DNA from: Chelonoidis abingdonii
Lineage: Eukaryota; Chordata; Testudines; Testudinidae
Assembly (NCBI RefSeq): GCF_003597395.2
Contig: NC_133777.1
Location: 9,855,361 to 9,919,360, forward strand
Reading direction: 5' to 3'
Length of the DNA stretch: 64,000 nt
Below the pieces are notes generated by a model, which saw nothing but the letters and a program-made list of their open reading frames with translations, searched no databases and was not told where the DNA came from. The translations under genes were made by a program, and so were the position numbers. Of this stretch, positions 35,659-46,400 are shown piece after piece. How positions within the stretch are numbered: the first letter of the stretch is position 1; each line of letters opens with the position of its first letter.

Positions 35659-37138
35659 TGTAATAAATGGGCCTACAAATTTACCCTGTGAGCTCAAGTG
35701 TAAAAAGTGAGTAAAAGGCCCTGCCCCCTGCATATTGGTGCCCCAACACCTCCCTCCCCATAAAAGCCTTGAGGGCCCCTTGCAACCGGAAGAGCCTCGG
35801 CCCACCCACCCCAGCCAATCCCCCAGACCCACCGCGCGCCTCCCAGACCCAGTGCTGGGCTGAGCCACCAGCCCCCAGGAGTGCTGGGCCAAGCTGTCGG
35901 CCCCCCTGAGCACTAGGCCAGGCGCCAAGCCAGCAGCCTCCCTGAGCCCTGGGCCAGCCCCCTGCCCCCTCCCCCCCCCGCCCGGATGGCCCTCCCCGCC
36001 CTCCACCAGAATCGGCCAGGCTGAGAGCCGCTGGCAGCCTCCCCAAGCACCAGCTCCTCCCGGCCCTGAAGGCCCCACCCCCCCACCGAGCTGCCGGCCC
36101 CTGCAGCACCCGACTGAGCTCCCTCACTCCGCCGGCTGCTGGATCTCTGTGACGCTCCTCACTCCCCCGTCCTGACCAGGAGGGATGCGCGGAGCAGCAG
36201 GGACCTTGGGGGCAGGGGTGGAGTGGAGGAAGCAGTGGGGTTCTCAAGGAAGGGGGAGGCAACTGTGGCCCAGTTGTCTGGCAGTGGGGCAGCAGGAGCA
36301 CAAGGGAAGGCATAGCCTTCCCTGGCCTATTATACACGATGCCTGTGCTGCCACCTCCATCTCTAGCTGAATACCACCGGGGAGGTGAGACTGTCTCCCC
36401 TCATCTCTAACCCCACGTCTCCTTAACCTTCCCCATCTGATTTCTTTTTCTTGTCCTCCTCTTTTTGCTTTCTAATAGGAGTCTAGTTTAGCTGGGCAAG
36501 ACTGTATATTTGCAACACTGCTGTAAGCCTGTGACTAGTAAGAGGCAACTACAAGCAGTGCCCTAAATAGCCTGATGCAGGTATAAGTTTGTTAGGTCTC
36601 AGAATGGCTGATCAGAGCATGTCCTGTGCTTGTTTCTCCAGCAGTAAGAAAGAGAGAGCCAACCTCAGAGATTGCAGTTTTTATCTTTGCTGTTCTTTTC
36701 TCTCTTCGTGTGTGTGTGCTTGTCTTGTCTTCTAGGAATCGGGAGCAAACTTTAACAGCAGCAGCAAAGACAGCTCCAGCCCATCTCCACTAACTTCTCT
36801 TTTCCCCCGCAAAGATAAATTATTACTGTTTTTAATACCCTTTAAGAAAATGTCAAAACAATGGTTTTTTCCTTCTAAAAACTCCCCCCAGCTAAAGGGA
36901 AAAGGAACAAGCGATGTTGCAATAAATAAATAAATAAATAAAAAATAATTTTAAAAAAGCTATAACCATTTTCCTTCTTTTCTTTAATAAAACATTAAAA
37001 ATGATTTTTAATTGGGAGTTTGCCATGGTACTAAGCAGGCTAAGGTCTCTGTATACCAAATTTTGTTTAAAAACATTTAATATTGGACTGGGTTATATTA
37101 ACATCTTTGGGCCCCTATATGCCATCTAAATTATTACA
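35659..37138 (+). mobile_element. Unidentified 1.48-kb insert in CR1
   Basis: It interrupts the CR1 exactly where 29025-29050 shows an uninterrupted copy. Ends are TGTAATAAAT and ATTATTACA, inverted complements (9 of 10), and also TG...CA. Flanks TGTGCAT (35652-35658) and TGTCCAC (37139-37145) match at 5 of 7 as a possible decayed TSD. The first half (35700-36340) is very GC-rich; the second is AT-rich with AATAAA tracts at 36920-36946 and 36985. These suggest a plus-oriented LTR or DNA-transposon derivative. The 218-codon minus open frame inside is a composition artefact. Family not recognised. Confidence 0.6.
36920..36946. repeat. (AATA)n microsatellite
   Basis: AATAAATAAATAAATAAATA tract near the end of the unidentified insert. 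It includes overlapping polyadenylation-like hexamers. Confidence 0.95.
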
Positions 37139-37650
37139 TGTCCACAATTCAGGTAGGATGTTGATAAATTGGACAGGGTTCAGAGAAATGCCATGAGAAT
37201 GATTAAGAGATTGGAAAACATGCCCTTTATCGTCAGAATCAAGGAACTTTATCTATTTAGCATAACAAGGAGAAAGTTAAGGAGTGACTTGACCGTAGTC
37301 TGTAAGTACATATGTGGGAAACAGAAATTTGATAAGGGGCCCTTCAATTTAGCAGACAAAAGGTACAACAAGATCCAATGGCTAGAAGCTGAAGCTAGAC
37401 AAAATTCAAACAGGAAATGAGGCTCAAATTTTTAATGACGAGAGTAATTAACCATTGAAACAACTTACCATGAACTGTGATAGATTCTTCATCACTAGCA
37501 ATTTTTAAATCGAGATTGGATTTTTTTACTAAAATATCTGCTCTACTTCAAACAGGAATTAATTCAGGGAAGTTCTGTTACCAGTGTTATACAGGAGGTA
37601 AGACTAGATTATCACAATGGTCCCTTCTGGCTTTATAATCTATGAATCAG
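37139..37650 (+). mobile_element. CR1 LINE 3' part, continuation
   Basis: Continuation of 34945-35658. An open frame at 37169-37420 encodes RVQRNAMRMIKRLENMPF, the CR1 ORF2 C-terminus. The tail TAAGACTAGATTATCACAATGG and TCTATGAATCA closes it at about 37648. Confidence 0.88.
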
Positions 37651-38133
37651 GGAACAAATTTGACCCCAATTTCCTCCAGGAGAGCACTGAATTGTGTTTG
37701 TATCAAAGAGCAGATTCCTCCTCACTCCTCTTTCCTATTTCCCATCCAAATGAGTGAAAGTTTATCTTTACTATGGCCTCCAGCCTCCCTCTCCATCCTA
37801 CAAACATCACAGCCCAGACTCTTCTTCAATCTTAGCTATTGGCCATGGTCCAAATGAAGTTGTCAGGTTTTTCTGATAGTCAGACTGCGGTGCTTCAGAA
37901 ACAGCTAGGGTGGATTTTAGGGAGTAAAACTTTACTGTTTATCTAGAAAAGGCCTGGGGATCAAGAATGCAAAATACTATAAATGAAAAATAAACATTTA
38001 TGTAAAACTGAGGTTCCACAATGAAAGTCACAAAGGCTCCAATTTAGGAAAGCATCCCTTTTTAGGAAAGACACTTAAGCACGTTCTTAACTGTATGTAT
38101 ATGCTTAAGTTTCACTGAAGTCCAGTTCCCTTT
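37651..38133. other. Unassigned non-coding sequence
   Basis: No gene. Positions 38085-38130 hold a relic of the palindromic repeat described at 19755. Confidence 0.5.
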
Positions 38134-38385
38134 CAAGGTTTGTCTACACTGCATCAGGAGGTGTGACTGCAGAATCTCCAGACTTACCTAAACTAGCAAT
38201 CTAGTTAGATCATGCAACAGCAGCAGTGAAGGATGGGGCATGGATCAGTCCTGCTCACTAAGGACCCTGGTACATACTTCAGCAGTCACCCCCCATGCTG
38301 CTGCAGCTTTATAGCGATTATTACTCTAGGAAGATCAAAGCCTGCTCGGGTATGTCTACATGACAAGCAATCACACCTCGGATAT
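38134..38385. mobile_element. Harbinger-like foldback MITE relic
   Basis: The left end reads GTTTGTCTACACTGCATCAGG followed by AGGTGTGACTGCAG; near the right end are GGGTATGTCTAC and GCAATCACACCTC, the inverted partner of AGGTGTGACTGC. Internal arms around GCAGCAG/CTGCTGC pair imperfectly. Related by its end motif to 41238-41521. Boundaries approximate. Confidence 0.5.
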
Positions 38386-41234
38386 AATTCATAGTCACAA
38401 TCTGCTTCTCAGGCTGCTCTTAGGGCAGCACAACTACATGAAACTCCTTGCTCAGGGCAGATATTCAAGTGATTATTTAGCCTCATACCCGTAACATTTC
38501 GTTTTAAATTTTGTTATAAATACCAGTGCAGGACAGCAGGAAGTGTTTTTAATATCCAGTTAGTCATATTCATAAAGGCATCTACAGATTTTTCTTTGCT
38601 TTTGGGATGTGACTTTGGACAAGAAAGTGATTTTCAGCTGTAGGCTGGTATGTATATTTTTGCATGTATATATATGGATAGATGTGTGAAAATAATTGAT
38701 CTGTGCACATGTGGCTAGAAACATGCACCCCGTGCGAACATGCACCCAATTAGGAGCTGAAAAATCAGACTCTTGTTCTTTCAAATCCACACTTTAATGA
38801 GTGTTGCTTGTGAGTGTATTAATGGGAGAATAGATTTCACAGAACAGAAAGATTAAAGAAGGAAGAATTACAGTAAACTACTTAAACCAGATGCCAATTG
38901 CCTGAGAAACAGTACGTTTCTAAAGCAAACACAGCTTAGCCGTACAGAAAAATATTTCTCTGGATAACTTTTGGTTCCATCCTCTACCAAGTGCCACTTT
39001 CCAGCTACTTTCCTCTCAAATAAAGGTTTACACTGTTCCTCCCTTTTTCCTCACTCCTACTCTATACTATATGCATCTAGTAATTTAATAGCTGGGTATC
39101 GCTTCAACCCTTTGTGCTCTACCCCAAAGTTTGGTCTTCTGCTACAACATTTAAGCCTCTCATCCAAAGTCCACTGAAGTCAACCGGAGTCTTTCCACTG
39201 ACTTTTCACACTTTTTCCAGTACTTTCTCAAATTTTCTTTGAGTGTTGACTAAAGTTACCACTTCATGGTAGAAACAAACTAGCTAGCTACATATGAAAA
39301 GTATTTCTGAACAGCAGCATATTTGACCAACATTCTACAAAATGAAGTTTGATTCCCAAATATTTTTGCTTCATAACAATAATTCAAATGGCCTATGAAC
39401 AGGAGGAGAAAAGTTGGACACATGAGAGGAAACAATGCAGCAAGTAAACTGGTGACTCAGGTAGCAGAACAGCTGTACTAAAAAGAAGATTTTCATAATC
39501 CTCTTCTAAACGAGGATTCCATAATGAAATAATGGACAAAATATTCTAATCCTTTATGATGTTTTTACATGAATATACCTTCTTTAGCCTCCATATGAAT
39601 TAATCTGAATCCATTGTCAGGTTTCCCTTATTCTGAAGAAAATGATGATGAAGAACACTGTACAAATTTTCTTGCAGGTGAAGTAACATGGCTTTTCTCT
39701 GATAATGCACAAACATTCCTTTAAAATATCAAAATAGGACTTTGATGAAAGAAAACTTCCAACAGCCAAAATTTTTACTGGTTTGTTGTATTACACACCA
39801 CACATGAATACACTGAAATAGGGTCAAAAGAAAACAAACTCAGTGGCTTTGAAATGCTGTAAATATACTCCATTGTTTTGCTTGAATAAATTTACTGTGG
39901 CATATCAGTCACCTTATATCAGGAATTTTATCAGCAACCTCATGACTATAGGAAAGGCCTCTTACTAGACATGACAAACTCCATATGCTTATGTTATCTT
40001 TACATTAGCCTACCTGTGACTGTATGCAGCAGGAACTAAAGCTTTCAGAGTGGATTTGCAAGTGAAAAGCTTGTAAAATTAAGTCATTATTCTGATCTAT
40101 ATCCTTTGGCTTTAGCACAATTTAAGAACGTGTTATCTAATCAATGCAGCTAAGATACTGCTTAACAGCTGAATTAATATAGTTATTTTCTACAAAGTCG
40201 AATAATCTTTCCACCATGAGTTACATTGCCATTTAAATTAATTAAAATCCACTCTGTTTGAAAGAAATTGTCTGTATCTCAAAAGGAAGCCCCATCCCAG
40301 TAAATATCACAGCTCTGCACTCTCGCACAGCAGGATTATCATCATGACTTTTCACTTGTGGAAGAACGGGAAGACTAATCTATCCACTGAATCAATGTTT
40401 TTTCTCCAGTCTAACCAACTGACAATTTTAACCCTAATGACCTAGTAAGAGGAATAAGAAATTGGTCTATTATCTTTGCTTATTCTGAATTAGAGAAGTA
40501 TTTGTTACAACTGGAGACCATGCTAAGATGTGAAGTTGACATTAGAAAAGAAAAAGACCAAAGGCTAGTCCTATTCAATATATTTGTAAAATACCTCCAA
40601 AATAATAAAGTGATGCCGGAATTTACAACAATGCAATAATATCTTCTGCTACCTGCGTTCCCTAGAAACAAATAAAGATGGGAGTGCTGAACAGGCTCAA
40701 CTGAAACATTAACGCACTGGCAAGAAAAAAACTTAAATTTTAAATATCAGTTTAAAAAAGCAAATGAATGATGGAAATTAAATGACAGATTCTTACCAGC
40801 TGCTGAACAATTCATATTTTTGCATAACTATTCTTAATGTTGATCTTTTAAGTTTTTACAATAATGACAAAGCATGTCCACTCACCTGGATTTCTATTAC
40901 AGTGATGTCAATTCTATTGAATTGTGGTAGTGATCCCTGTATTCCTAATGGGCCTAGTTCTCATTTACATGAACACCCGTTTACACCATTCTGGAAATAT
41001 AAAGGGATCTGAAAGGGTGTGTAACTTTAAAGTATGCTTACTTTAAGTCCACTTTACACTGAGAAAGCAGTGGATGGCCCTTAGTGTAAATGAGAAGCAG
41101 TTCCAATAGGTCTTTGAGCCAATGGTTTTCTTCAATGATGTTACAGTGAAAAAATAAGTGCCAACTTTTCTCTGAGGCGGTGATAAGAAGTTTCAGCATG
41201 GACTATCCACCTATGCTCTCTCCAGTTCGTGCAC
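38386..41234. other. Unassigned non-coding sequence
   Basis: No gene. A foldback relic lies at 40945-41110 (CTAGTTCTCATTTACATG and GTGTAAATGAGAAGCAG as inverted ends). Confidence 0.5.
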
Positions 41235-41237
41235 TGA

Positions 41238-41521
41238 GGGTATGTCTAAACCACAATTAGATACCTGTGGCTGGCCCATGCCAGGGACTCAGGCTCGTGG
41301 GGCTTGGGCTAAGGGGCTATTTAAATGCGGTGTAAAAGTTTGGGCTTGGACTGGAGCCTGGGCTCTAGGAATCTGTGAGGTGAGAGGGTCCCAGAGCATG
41401 GGCTGCAGCCTAAGCCAAACATCTACACCATAATTAAATAGCCCTCTAGCCCAAGCCCTGCAAGCCCAAGTCAGCTGCCACCGGGAAGTCACAGGCTTTT
41501 AACTGCAGTGTAGACATGCCC
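41238..41521. mobile_element. Harbinger-like foldback MITE with 3-bp TSD
   Basis: The ends GGGTATGTCTA and TAGACATGCCC are inverted repeats with one mismatch. TGA at 41235-41237 and 41522-41524 is a 3-bp target duplication, as in PIF/Harbinger elements. The whole 284 bp folds back: GGCTCGTGGGGCTTGGGCT pairs with AGCCCAAGCCCTGCAAGCC. No coding capacity. Confidence 0.75.
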
Positions 41522-41524
41522 TGA

Positions 41525-41853
41525 ATGTTTCATCCGCCTGCATAAAGTGTAATGTTTTCACACTGGGAAATATTGTAGCTGATTGACAAGTTGATTGATT
41601 TAGCTAGAGGGGTGAAAACCCCTTCTGTGGACACTCAGGATATAAAGTGATTTGTATTGATTTAGGAATATAAGGCACTCAAACCAATTTAAGAGCATCT
41701 ACACAAAATCTAACCAGATCAGTTTCTAAGCCGATTCAGTTAAATTGCTACAACTTGTGTGTATATAAGGCCTTATTTAAAACTGGAGGGCTGCTGCTCA
41801 GAAAACTTTTCCCCCAAGGCAATTAGTTCAGTCCCCATAAGGGAGGCATTACA
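41525..41853. other. Likely eroded MITE sequence
   Basis: Phrases such as AAAACCCCTTCTGTGGACAC and CTTGTGTGTATATAAGGCC suggest another short DNA-transposon relic at about 41615-41785. No ends were resolved. Confidence 0.35.
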
Positions 41854-41857
41854 CATT

Positions 41858-42674
41858 TGTCACAGTTAGAGGGCTAGTTGCATCTCTGACACCTTCTCTA
41901 GCCTCTGATCGCACACACACACACCTCATCCCCACCCCCCAAGTTTCAGATTTTATGCCTTCACATCACTCAAGGTGGAATCCTGTGATTCTCCCACTCT
42001 TAGACTGGTACCCTGCGTATCTATTGCACTTATCCCAAAATGTCTGACTAGGTTCGACACCTGCAGTTCTTCCTGTCAGGAGCTTGTGACCAGTGGTTAA
42101 CACAGGGATGCAAAACAGCCTTCTTAAATCAAAGTACCGTTTAATCTTAACAGTTGGAAACAGCATACGATACAAGATATAGGATTTTAAAATAATCAGC
42201 CAGCCTGATGCATATCTATCTTACTTAAAGCTCTCCCACCCTGTGATAGAAGGCCTAAGAAAGCTTTGCTTCTTCAGACATGCAAACAGGTATCTGCTTG
42301 TGTCAATCTGTTCCCTGCAAACAGCTCCCAAACAAATGGCTGACTTCTGGACAGAGACTTTTCAGCTGCCTGTAGCTCTTTTGATCGGTTTGTTCCCAGC
42401 ACTGGCAAAACAAGCTTTGTAACTTGGCTGGTGTCAATGAAATGTTTACCAGGAGGTATTTCATCTGGAACTACTGTTTCTGTTTCCAGTTTGTCTCCCC
42501 AACAACCTGCTATTAAACTAAACCAACACATGTATATATACATTAAACATTCCAATATAGTCATATAGTATAGAATATATACAATATATAGAGAATATAG
42601 GCCTATAGTAACGACCCCAATTAGCAGGCCATATAGTCATAAGTTATTACAGAGCTGCTCCACATCCTTTGCCA
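41858..42674. mobile_element. LTR candidate, 817 bp
   Basis: Starts TGTCACAG and ends TTTGCCA (TG...CA), with CATT at 41854-41857 and 42675-42678 as a 4-bp target duplication. It contains a CA tract at 41911-41924. The short TSD could be chance, and orientation is unresolved. The 96-codon minus open frame at 42274-42564 shows no domain. Confidence 0.45.
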
Positions 42675-42765
42675 CATTAATTCCAACTGACTTTCAAAAG
42701 AATACTAGCTTTCATGTTTAAAAAGTGTATAAATGGACTGCAGTAAAATATTAGCCAAGATGGTC

Positions 42766-42965
42766 AGGGACACAACCTCATTCTCCAGGTGTCCCTAAAC
42801 CTCCATCTGCCAGAAGGTGGGACAGGATGACAGAGGATGGAACACTTGAAATTGCCTGGTTCTATTCATCTCTCTAAAACATCTGGCACTGGCCACTGTT
42901 AGAGACACTGGGTTAGATGGACCATTGTTCTGACCCAGTATGGCTAATCCTGTGATCTTATAACA
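42766..42965 (+). mobile_element. CR1 LINE 3' end
   Basis: Ends with GGGTTAGATGGACCATTGTTC, CTGACCCAGTATGGC and TGTGATCTTAT, the same subfamily tail as the minus-strand CR1 at 29103. Upstream ACATCTGGCACTGGCCACTG matches that family as well. Confidence 0.85.
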
Positions 42966-45900
42966 CAGTATGACTCTACAAATTAAAAGTCAAATTCAAA
43001 AGCCTTTTCTCCCTACTGAGAACTCTTAGCACTCAGCAGCCATCCTGAAATCAGAAAATCTTTCTCACCACAAGCTGTCAGCTACTGGATCCTTTAGAAA
43101 TTCTCATTTTCCAAAAACTTTGATAACCCAGTAATTCTCTATTAAATTTGACAAGGAGCCAGGGACAAAAAAAAAAAAAAATTAAAATGCTCCAGCTGAC
43201 CACATAAAGCTTTAAATAAATGCATGAGTGTAATGATAGACATTGGCATTTTAAATGTCTTAGGTAAGGGATAAACTAATACACCTTGAGATAATGCTTA
43301 GCTAATCACGGTGCAACAACCTTGTCATGAGTGGATGAACTGCTAATTAGACCAAAGGAAATAAAACTGCCAGTAGGATAAAAAGATAAAGAGAAATAAT
43401 CAGTGATTACACTTTTATTGTCAAGGAAAATAGCATCAAGCAGAGCTCAATATAAAATGCAGCCTTATAAGTAAATACCAGCATTCATTAAATTAGTGCA
43501 TTCAAGTAAATACAATCCAGAGACAAACACTTACTTCTCTGAAGCATACCATGAAAATGAATGGAAGGAGGAGAAAGCAGCCATTCTCCCTTACCACTGC
43601 CTGCTGCTGTACAACAACCATTAAGATCACACGAATTATTTTGTTGATTTATTTAAGAATTTCAGAGCCAATCTTGAAATAGCCATTTATCTCAGACTTG
43701 AGATGAGCTAGACTACTTCATTTTCTTTAAACCTTAATTAGTCTGCTTAAAATGTAAAGTGTTATCAAATGGAATTAGTCAGATTTCACATCTTTAATTT
43801 TTTGAACTTCACATCGACTTACATTCTGCTGCTTGGACTAATCTTGTGGCCATCTCTAAACCAAGTCACTTGTGGTCTGGGATAGCTGATGATGTACAGG
43901 AATTCTAGAACTGCAGCTTGTCCTTGTGACACTGTTTTTCTCTGGTCTGTGTCCATGAAATTTCCCATGTCTGAAGAGAAAAGTTATATTCAAAGTTCTG
44001 GAAGTTTCTTCTTTTTTTTTTTAAAGGCATCAGAGAAAAAGTTATATTTTACAACAGAGTCAATGGCATTGCCATAACTAAGCAAAAAGATATGACTATA
44101 GCGTTGATTAATGCAGATTTCAGGTGCGTGATGAGGCACAAAACAAAACAGAGTACCTCCAGAGGACACAAGCACTGCTGCACGATTTAACGTGCCCTAT
44201 TGTAATAACTGACTTTTTTTTAAAACCAGAAAGTATCATTTTTAATGTACAAATTATTTTGGAATATATTCTTACACTGGATAGAATAGTTTGTAATATA
44301 CGTGCAAAAGTAGTGTGAATGTTTTATGAAGTCTTTAGCACAGTTTTCTTGCTCCTAAGTCTTTCTGGTCATGATATTCCTTCAGTCTATTGTTACACCC
44401 ACAGGCATAGCTGTATCATGGTCTAGTCACACCAGTAGGCACTCAGATTCACACTGATGGACTATTGTGTGACCATTTGATATAACTGCAGGATCAAGGC
44501 CATGGTTATCTGCAATATTTCATTAGCTGTGGGTTCTTTATTAGCTGTGGTCTCCTTCCATGACCAAACACTCCATCTATATATTTGACATTTTTTAAAA
44601 AATGCAAACTTCTACTATGGGTCCTCCCACAAGTGCACTCATGTTGCTTATAGTTTTATGGGCAAGGACCAGGGCGTGGGGAGTCCATTAAAAACACTCT
44701 GCATTTTTTCTTCCTGCTTTTGTTTTGTCTTTTGAGCTTTCTCTTTGAGCTGCAAGTATCTACTCTTCTGCCATCTGAAAAACTGTATACATTTTATTTT
44801 TCTTAAAATTACCAAATTGGTGTACAGAAATAACTGTTTTGGTTTCCCCACTGAATTCCCATCTCCCAAAGGCCAAGGGGTTGGTATTCAAGTTCTCAAG
44901 AGCAGAAAGGGATGCAGGGAGGGCAGAAGAGCATGAACCTGCAGCCCTGTCTAAGGAGGGAAGTAAGAGACTAAAGACAAACAAAGGCAGAAAGAAAAAA
45001 ACATAGTATTTTTAAAAGGGTTCTAATCATCTTTGTGATTTTCAAGCTACTTATTCAGATATAATCAGCACTGTTGCTCCATGTATTTTTGTTTATAATT
45101 AATCAGATGGCCTACTTGAAAAGAAGTTTTGAACCACATAGGTAATTCTAATTAATTTCACCATCATGTGACTAGTCTAGCCTTCAGAATTCAGGCATCT
45201 TAAGCCCAAAAAGAACTGGTCAGCATTTTTTTTATAAACAGCTTTTTCCATTCATTTATGTCTCAACTAATTTTTCTGAGCAAGAATTGAAAAAAAATTG
45301 GAGGACTTATACACTGTAAAAGTGACAACAGTAAAACACTACAAAGTTTGAGGTGCTTCCTTGAATGCACATTGCTTAAAACAATTTAGATTTGAAAATT
45401 AAAGTTTTGCAAAAGATAGCAGCAGTCACTACTAGGTACAGAAATCCGGTCCCTTGGGTATTTAACACATTTTTTAAAAACTTCTTACAGATTAAAATAA
45501 CTAAAAATATCATAGAACAGATCTAAACCTTGGGTGCTGAGTTTCCAGATTTGTGTTGATTTACAGTAATTCAGGCTCTTGTTACCAAAACTGGCTTTTG
45601 GTATTGAATATTATTAAACATAATGGTGACAGATTAATACTACAATAGAATTCAATTTTAATGATCGTATTTTACAGAGATAATTCAACAATGGATCAAA
45701 GTGATTTTTCAAAAGCTATTTTATACTGTAGCTGATATATTTGTCCCTCATGTATACTAATCAGGGGACATTCAGTTGTGAAGACCAAATGAGAAATAAT
45801 TTCTGTAATTTTTACTATTTGTTTTCAAAGGTAGAAAAGATTTTCACACCTTTCTTGAGTACCATTTGATTATAGGGGGGTAGAACATCACATCTTGTGA

Positions 45901-46254
45901 GATTGCTATTAGACACAATTCTAACCAGACTAAAATGAGCAGGACTCATTCTGTCCTTCTGAGATGGAAGTTGTGCTTCAAAGGATATGTCTGATTCGAG
46001 AATTCACTGTTTTTTGTGAAATTGCATTTATTGATCATTTGGGTATAACCATCAGAATAGAGACGCTCAAATTTATCCTTACAATACAATTTCAGTTGTG
46101 CTATTATAGTGCATGCTTTATCTCCTCTACTCCTGTCTTCTCTCTTTTTTTTTTATTGGAAAACAATTTGATACTACTTTTATGTTCTGAAAAATCACTA
46201 TGCCACTGCAGCATGCTCTTGGGAAATCCCAATTCCATGCTCAGTCCATGAGTC
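42966..46254. other. Long unassigned non-coding stretch
   Basis: 3.3 kb with no recognisable gene. An A tract lies at 43169-43182. Overlapping open frames on both strands at 43889-44175 and 44648-44984 show no domain. Confidence 0.55.
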
Positions 46255-46400
46255 ATAATCTCAATTTTGCTATTGACTTGCTGTGTGACCTTGGGCAAGT
46301 CGCTTAAACCTTCTGTGTCAATCTCCCTCTGATGTTTTAAGGGATAAATTAATTGAACTTTGTAAAACATTGTATAAGTGCAATGTATTATTCTCATTAC
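46255..46400 (+). mobile_element. MIR SINE
   Basis: The core GACTTGCTGTGTGACCTTGG followed by GCAAGTCGCTTAAACCTTC is diagnostic of MIR in forward orientation. A tail ATTGTATAAGTGCAATG follows. Confidence 0.8.

Noticed and set aside
35681..36337. 218-codon minus-strand open frame
   Set aside because: It lies in a GC- and C-rich stretch where stop codons are rare, has overlapping open frames in other phases, and has glycine-rich composition with no domain.
36470..36740. Splice-acceptor-like sites (CTTTCTAATAG, GTCTTCTAG)
   Set aside because: No open exon follows either site and both lie in the unidentified insert; pyrimidine tracts there make chance acceptors likely.
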